Shown here piece by piece: positions 57,401-60,400 of a stretch of 64,000 bases of DNA (its first letter is position 1; every line of letters starts with the position of its first letter). Source of the stretch: Phoronis australis (lineage: Eukaryota > Phoronida > Phoronidae). Where the stretch lies: positions 185,134 to 249,133 of the forward strand of contig NMRA01000610.1 of the NCBI GenBank assembly GCA_002633005.1, in the 5' to 3' direction. Both the position numbers and the translations under genes were made by a program. The notes under the pieces were generated by a model. That model saw only the letters and a program-made list of their open reading frames with translations. It did not search any database and was not told the origin of the DNA.

Positions 57401-60400
57401 TTGCATATACTCTCTCGTCTGCCTGTACATCTCATGCCAAGGGAACGAGAAGCGACCAGCGTCGTGCGATACCTGGGAGGGAAGACAAGAAAGGAGATGC
57501 CTCATAGCTAGTAGTTTACAAACAGAATCTTAAACTGCATTGAGATAATGTCCATAAAACCAAATTTTTAATGGATGACTCAGTGGCCTAGTGGTTCGAG
57601 TGCAGGGCTGACAATTGAAAGGTCACAGGTTCAAACGCCGCCATGCACAAGAAAAGTACAACCCAAGTGCCCACCAAGAGTGTACCAGATTCCCTAAAAA
57701 CGATGTTAGTGACACCTGCAGGTGGCTGGAGAAATGACCCAACTAAAATGTCATGCTAATGTTAATAGGCTAGAGGTTGGTGATAGACCAATAAATTTTA
57801 GAAATGGTGTTTTAACGGTAACTTAGTTGGCAGTGCTAAACTCAAATTGTAGACAAATTCCAGGCAACCAATACATTTCAAAAATGTCCAAATAGCAGAC
57901 TGGACTCATGATAACGAAATGTTTACTGCCTCATTCTCAGCACTCCAAAACGCTGTTAGAAATTGTTTTTAAAATATTCTACTTTTGCATGAGGGGCTAT
58001 GAAAAAATAGGACATTGGTGGTTTTTATAAGGAAAGTTAAAAGTTGCATAAAACAAATTTATAATTTAGAAATCTGGAACAGAATTTTTGAGATTTCATT
58101 TAGAACACGATTATCAACATACCTTAAATTTGTGATAAATTTTTGGCTAAAAAGACAGTCATACGTCAACCCAACTAATGGCAGATTGGCAAAAAGCCAA
58201 AAATCAAATTCTACAGGCTGTCCACTTTCAGAAATTCTTTTACTGACTGAATTAAATCTAGATTTTTGTATATATTTGGCTAAATACAGACATGTAGACA
58301 AGGCAACACATAACCTTAATTCTACCGTCAAAGTTCAGAAGACACAAGACAAACGGAATGTTAGCACAGTACCTTGGAGGGTAGAAAGACACCCAGCACA
58401 GTACCTTGGAGGGTATAAAGACACCCAGCACAGTACCTTAGAGGGTATAAAGACACCCAGCACAGTACCTTGGAGGGTAGAAAGACACCCAGCACAGTAC
58501 CTTGGAGGGTAGAAAGACGCCCAGCCTTTCCTGCTCAACAGGATCCAGAAGAACGTAGTCGATGATTCCCTTACTGACAGCACTGCGATAGTCATCGTCC
58601 ATTTCCTAGAAGAAGATTTCGACCGAGATCAACGGACTTGTGATCAAATGCTTGTGAAATGCATACAAGTCAATTATGGTCAAAAGTGGCAGTCACCGTA
58701 AGCATTACATCACCCCACTCAACATTTCAATAGTTCAGGGAAACTTTTACGAAGATATACATCATTTGGGCACTCCAGAGAAGAACCAGTTTCTAACACA
58801 GTGACCTCAACTTTTGTGTAATTCTCTACTGACTCATAAGACGATCAGCAGCACATCGCACTTGACTACGGCCTAAATTCCAAGAAGGCATTAACTTTTT
58901 GTGTCAGGCCTTGGAATGACCAATGACAAAAAAGAAGAAAATTTTCCAGGTGATATATTGTTTTGAAATAAATAGGCTCGAGTGATAGAAATAGCTTTTG
59001 TGTTGTGAAATTTAACTAAAACAAAAGTAAGGCTTTTGCATGAATTAAGTTAAATAATCATAAAAAGGAGAGGAAAAAAGAAGAAATTGGAAATCAAATA
59101 CGGGTAAATCAAAACCAAAATAGAGGAAATCCGCTTAAAAGAGGGAAATTCCAAGTCGTCCTGTTGGGTGTACAATACCTGAAGGAAGTCTTTAGTAGCC
59201 TCTTTGAGTTCTGTTCGTAACTTTTTTGGCACAAATCTGTAAACACCTTGTATCCAAACATTCTGCAAGGGAGCTATCATCTCTGGCTCTATGGACTTCT
59301 CAACCAACTGGTAGAACCTAACAGAAAATCAATACGAGTCAAGAAAGGCAGATTGTTGGCAAGCAGACATGTCAGTGTCTATGGTTACGACCACAGTCTA
59401 AAACTCACACAGCCCAGGTCTCACAATTTTGTCACAAAATGCACCAAAGTTAAACAAAGAACCATTCTGGAAAAAACAAATTGGCATACTCTATTCTTTG
59501 TAATAATAAAGATCACAAATGTTCAGCAACTTTAAATTCCTAAATTGATTCGCTGCTGAATTTCTTCCGGTTTCCTCCATAATTTTTGTCATAACTAAGA
59601 CTGAAAACTTCGCAGCACTTCCTTTCACCTGATCCTCGCTGTGTCATAAATTCATTTTGTCCGATTTCCTCATGCTTTGCTGCAACAAAACTTAAATGAA
59701 ACCAGACATGTCTCATTTTCTACCTTGCCAAAAATGTCAAGTTCATTGCACAACAACAAGGCTCAGCCAATTTCTGAATTATCCGTGAACTAACTACCTG
59801 GGCAAATCTTGTGGTTCTGGGGTTGTCGGTCGAGAGAGTCCCACTGTAGAGTGATAATATGGAGGGAACTCAACTTCTATCACAGCTTGTGTGGCGGGAT
59901 CGTGACCCCGCGACTGCCCGAAGCTTGTACTCGGCCGGAGTCGTCTCGGTGAGGACTTTTTCATTTCTGAAATGCAATGCATAAAAAGGATGGACTTAAA
60001 AAAGCTTGACCAGTAATCAGTCACATTAAGCCAGTTTCTGATTTCAGTCGCTTGCTACCGGTTTCTGCAACAAGAGCAGACAACAGTCTACAAACTTTTC
60101 CCCAAGAAGAGGACACTTGTTTATTCACTGGCTGAGTGAGTGGACCTAAACAACTTCCAAGCTTGGAATGACGTATCACTCCACAAATAAACAGGTTTGT
60201 GTGATAAAAATATTTTCCGTGTTGTAAAATTTAACTCAAATAAACGTTTTTGCACGAACAAAGTCAAAATGAGGACAAAAAGAGCCAAAAAAAGAGGAAA
60301 CTAGAAATCAAATAAGAGGAAATCGAAGCCAAAAAAGAGGAAATCCTCTTAAAAGAGGAAAATTACAGCCCTTAACTTCAGAACTGCCTTACTCGAGGAC

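Noticed and set aside
58015-58512. 165-codon plus-strand open frame with repeated [13 protein letters not shown]-like peptide
   Set aside because: The peptide repeat is a translation of the 32-bp array; there is no start context, homologue or codon bias, and it overlaps the exon 5 junction.
58363-58522. CRISPR array
   Set aside because: Units are contiguous without spacers and the DNA is eukaryotic.
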